Shown: piece by piece, positions 21,107 to 22,317 of the stretch | How positions within the stretch are numbered: position 1 is the stretch's first letter | How the letters are laid out: each line of letters begins with the position of its first letter | Source: DASSKW01 sp035701115 | Lineage (GTDB): Bacteria > Pseudomonadota > Gammaproteobacteria > Natronospirales > REEB76 | NCBI GenBank assembly: GCA_035701115.1 | Contig: DASSOA010000049.1 | Location: forward strand, 1-22,317 | DNA length: 22,317 bases | Direction of reading: 5' to 3' | Program-made: the position numbers and the translations under genes | Notes under the pieces: generated by a model | The model's database searches: none | The model's input: only the letters and a program-made list of their open reading frames with translations | Told to the model about the DNA's origin: nothing

Positions 21107-21715
21107 ATGAAAACCGGCGAATACGTCGTTTACGGCATGCGCGATTCCGGCAACTGCTACAAAGTGCGCCTGACACTGGAGCAGTTGCAGCAGCCGTACC
21201 GCTGGGTGGAAATCAACAGCGCCCGCGGAGAAACCCGCACCCCGGAATTTCTGGCGAAGAACCCCAACGGCAAAGTGCCGTTGCTGGAGCTCGAGCCGGG
21301 AAAATATCTCGCCGAGTCGAATGCGATCATTGCCTATCTCGCGGATGGTACGGCGCTGTTTCCGGCCGACCGCTGGCAGCGTGCGCAGACCCTGCAGTGG
21401 ATGTTCTTCGAGCAATACAGCCACGAGCCGTACGTTGCCGTCGCGCGCTTCATCATGAAACGCCTGCCCGCGGACAATCCGCGGCATCAGGATCTGCCGC
21501 GGTTGCGCGAGCGCGGCTACCAGGCGTTCGGCGTCATGGAAAAACACCTGACGCAGACGCCTTTCTTCGGCGGCGATGCGTATTGCGTCGCCGACATCGC
21601 GCTGTATGCCTATTCGCACAAGGCTGCCGAAGGCGGGTTCGATCTGTCGCCCTATCCCGCAGTGCGCGCGTGGCTTGATCGCGTGGCCGCGCAACCCGGA
21701 TTCGTTACCCAGTAA
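21107..21715 (+). CDS. Glutathione S-transferase family protein
   Basis: The 202-residue protein has a thioredoxin-like N-terminal domain (1-80) and an all-helical C-terminal domain. In the N-terminal part, S14 and C17 lie in MRDSGNCYKVR, where GSTs carry their glutathione-activating residue. NPNGKVPLLEL supplies the cis-proline loop (P58), and AESNAIIAYLA contains the E70-S71 pair that binds the glutamyl part of glutathione. The C-terminal domain includes FGVMEKHL and CVADIALYAYSH, the N-capping helix motif. It probably conjugates or isomerises an electrophile or works as a thiol-disulfide enzyme. Its place 35 bases after gcdH suggests a detoxification role beside CoA-thioester catabolism, but this is inference. 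Confidence 0.9.
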   Translation: MKTGEYVVYGMRDSGNCYKVRLTLEQLQQPYRWVEINSARGETRTPEFLAKNPNGKVPLLELEPGKYLAESNAIIAYLADGTALFPADRWQRAQTLQWMFFEQYSHEPYVAVARFIMKRLPADNPRHQDLPRLRERGYQAFGVMEKHLTQTPFFGGDAYCVADIALYAYSHKAAEGGFDLSPYPAVRAWLDRVAAQPGFVTQ

Positions 21716-21743
21716 TCACCACGTTCAGACTTCGGACAGCGTC

Positions 21744-22317
21744 ATGAGTCAACAGCCCGCCACCGGTTTCGCACGCGCCGCCACCCGCAGCATCAACCGT
21801 GCGGAAGTCGTCGACAACAATTTCAGGACGTTCGTCCAGAACTGGAACGGCGAGCCGGTCCGCAAGCCTGCCGATCAGGCGTTCATTCGCGCGGGCGTTG
21901 CCCTGACGGTGGCGGATTTCCGCGAACTGTTCGAGTCGCAGATGCTGTCACGGCATCAGGACCTCGAAGCGCGGGCCATGCGCGCGCGTAACGAAGGCTT
22001 TTACACGATCGGCAGTTCCGGCCATGAAGGCAACGCCGCAGTAGGGCGCGTCACGCGCCACACCGACATCGCATTTCTGCACTATCGCAGCGGCGCGTTC
22101 ATGCAGGAACGCGCGCGCAAGCTCGGCATGGACATGGTGTACGACACCGCGCTGTCGCTGGCAGCCGCCAGCACCGACCCGATTTCCGGCGGCCGTCACA
22201 AGGTGTGGGGCTCGGTACCGCTGTGGGTGCCGCCGCAGACGTCAACAATCGCCAGTCATCTCCCGAAGGCCGTTGGTACTGCCGTTGCGATTGCGCAAGC
22301 CAAACGCATCGGCGCGC
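21744..22317 (+). CDS. 2-oxoacid (probably branched-chain) dehydrogenase E1 component, 3' end cut by window edge
   Basis: From the ATG at 21744 the frame runs 191 codons to the window edge without a stop. After about 75 residues of linker-like sequence it shows E1-alpha hallmarks: MLSRHQDLEARAMRARNEGFYTIGSSGHEGNAAV, then TDIAFLHYRSGAFMQERARK, a DPISGGRHKVWGS loop, and PPQTSTIASHLPKAVGTAVAIA. The HYRSGAF and histidine-rich loop residues position thiamine diphosphate. E1 decarboxylates a 2-oxoacid and passes the acyl group to lipoyl-E2. The sequence resembles the alpha part of the long fused alpha/beta E1 proteins, but the beta part is outside the window. It follows the GST gene by 28 bases, in the same direction as gcdH. 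Confidence 0.88.
   Translation, partial: MSQQPATGFARAATRSINRAEVVDNNFRTFVQNWNGEPVRKPADQAFIRAGVALTVADFRELFESQMLSRHQDLEARAMRARNEGFYTIGSSGHEGNAAVGRVTRHTDIAFLHYRSGAFMQERARKLGMDMVYDTALSLAAASTDPISGGRHKVWGSVPLWVPPQTSTIASHLPKAVGTAVAIAQAKRIGA

Noticed and set aside
19767..21176. 469-codon minus-strand open frame opposite gcdH
   Set aside because: It is longer than gcdH but has no domain. The plus strand encodes a complete acyl-CoA dehydrogenase with its catalytic residues.

Overview
The window is GC-rich, gene-dense bacterial DNA. Exported and envelope proteins (a TonB-dependent receptor, several signal peptides, two lipoproteins) and a PCuAC/SCO copper-delivery set point to a Gram-negative, aerobically respiring member of the Pseudomonadota. 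A deep gammaproteobacterial lineage is my best guess, but no rRNA or species-level marker is present. I see no tRNA, CRISPR array, insertion sequence or phage gene, so this looks like ordinary chromosome with accessory pockets.

Layout. (1) 1-1716: a partial SAM methyltransferase and a small secreted protein on the minus strand, then a MarR regulator on the plus strand. (2) 1749-5745: a ClC chloride transporter (minus), diverging from a tight plus-strand cassette of CtaG, PCuAC copper chaperone, SCO lipoprotein and a second MarR regulator. This is a cytochrome-oxidase copper-assembly module without the oxidase genes. (3) 5752-11477: a large MASE1-PAS-GGDEF-EAL protein (minus), a DUF1684 protein (plus) and a TonB-dependent receptor (minus). 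(4) 11478-13233: a 302-base divergent intergenic region, an exported methyltransferase-like protein ending in a perfect intrinsic terminator, and a LysE-type exporter starting just after it. (5) 13380-16067: a SapC-family protein, a sulfotransferase-like protein and a lipoprotein, all plus strand. (6) 16083-18606 (minus): an atypical SDR protein, a DUF969 permease and a DUF979 permease, joined by one- and four-base overlaps. (7) 18669-22317 (plus): a ferredoxin-domain flavoprotein reductase, glutaryl-CoA dehydrogenase, a GST-like protein and the start of a 2-oxoacid dehydrogenase E1 gene that runs off the edge.

How they fit together. The copper cassette would carry copper through the periplasm to an oxidase encoded elsewhere, with the co-directional MarR protein as a plausible local regulator. 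The last block looks like acyl-CoA catabolism: oxidative decarboxylation of 2-oxoacids (E1) and glutaryl-CoA to crotonyl-CoA (GcdH). The least understood parts are the SapC/sulfotransferase/lipoprotein cluster and the SDR-DUF969-DUF979 operon. These are the best candidates for undescribed biology. Three convergent gene junctions carry perfect GC-rich hairpins without a T-tract.
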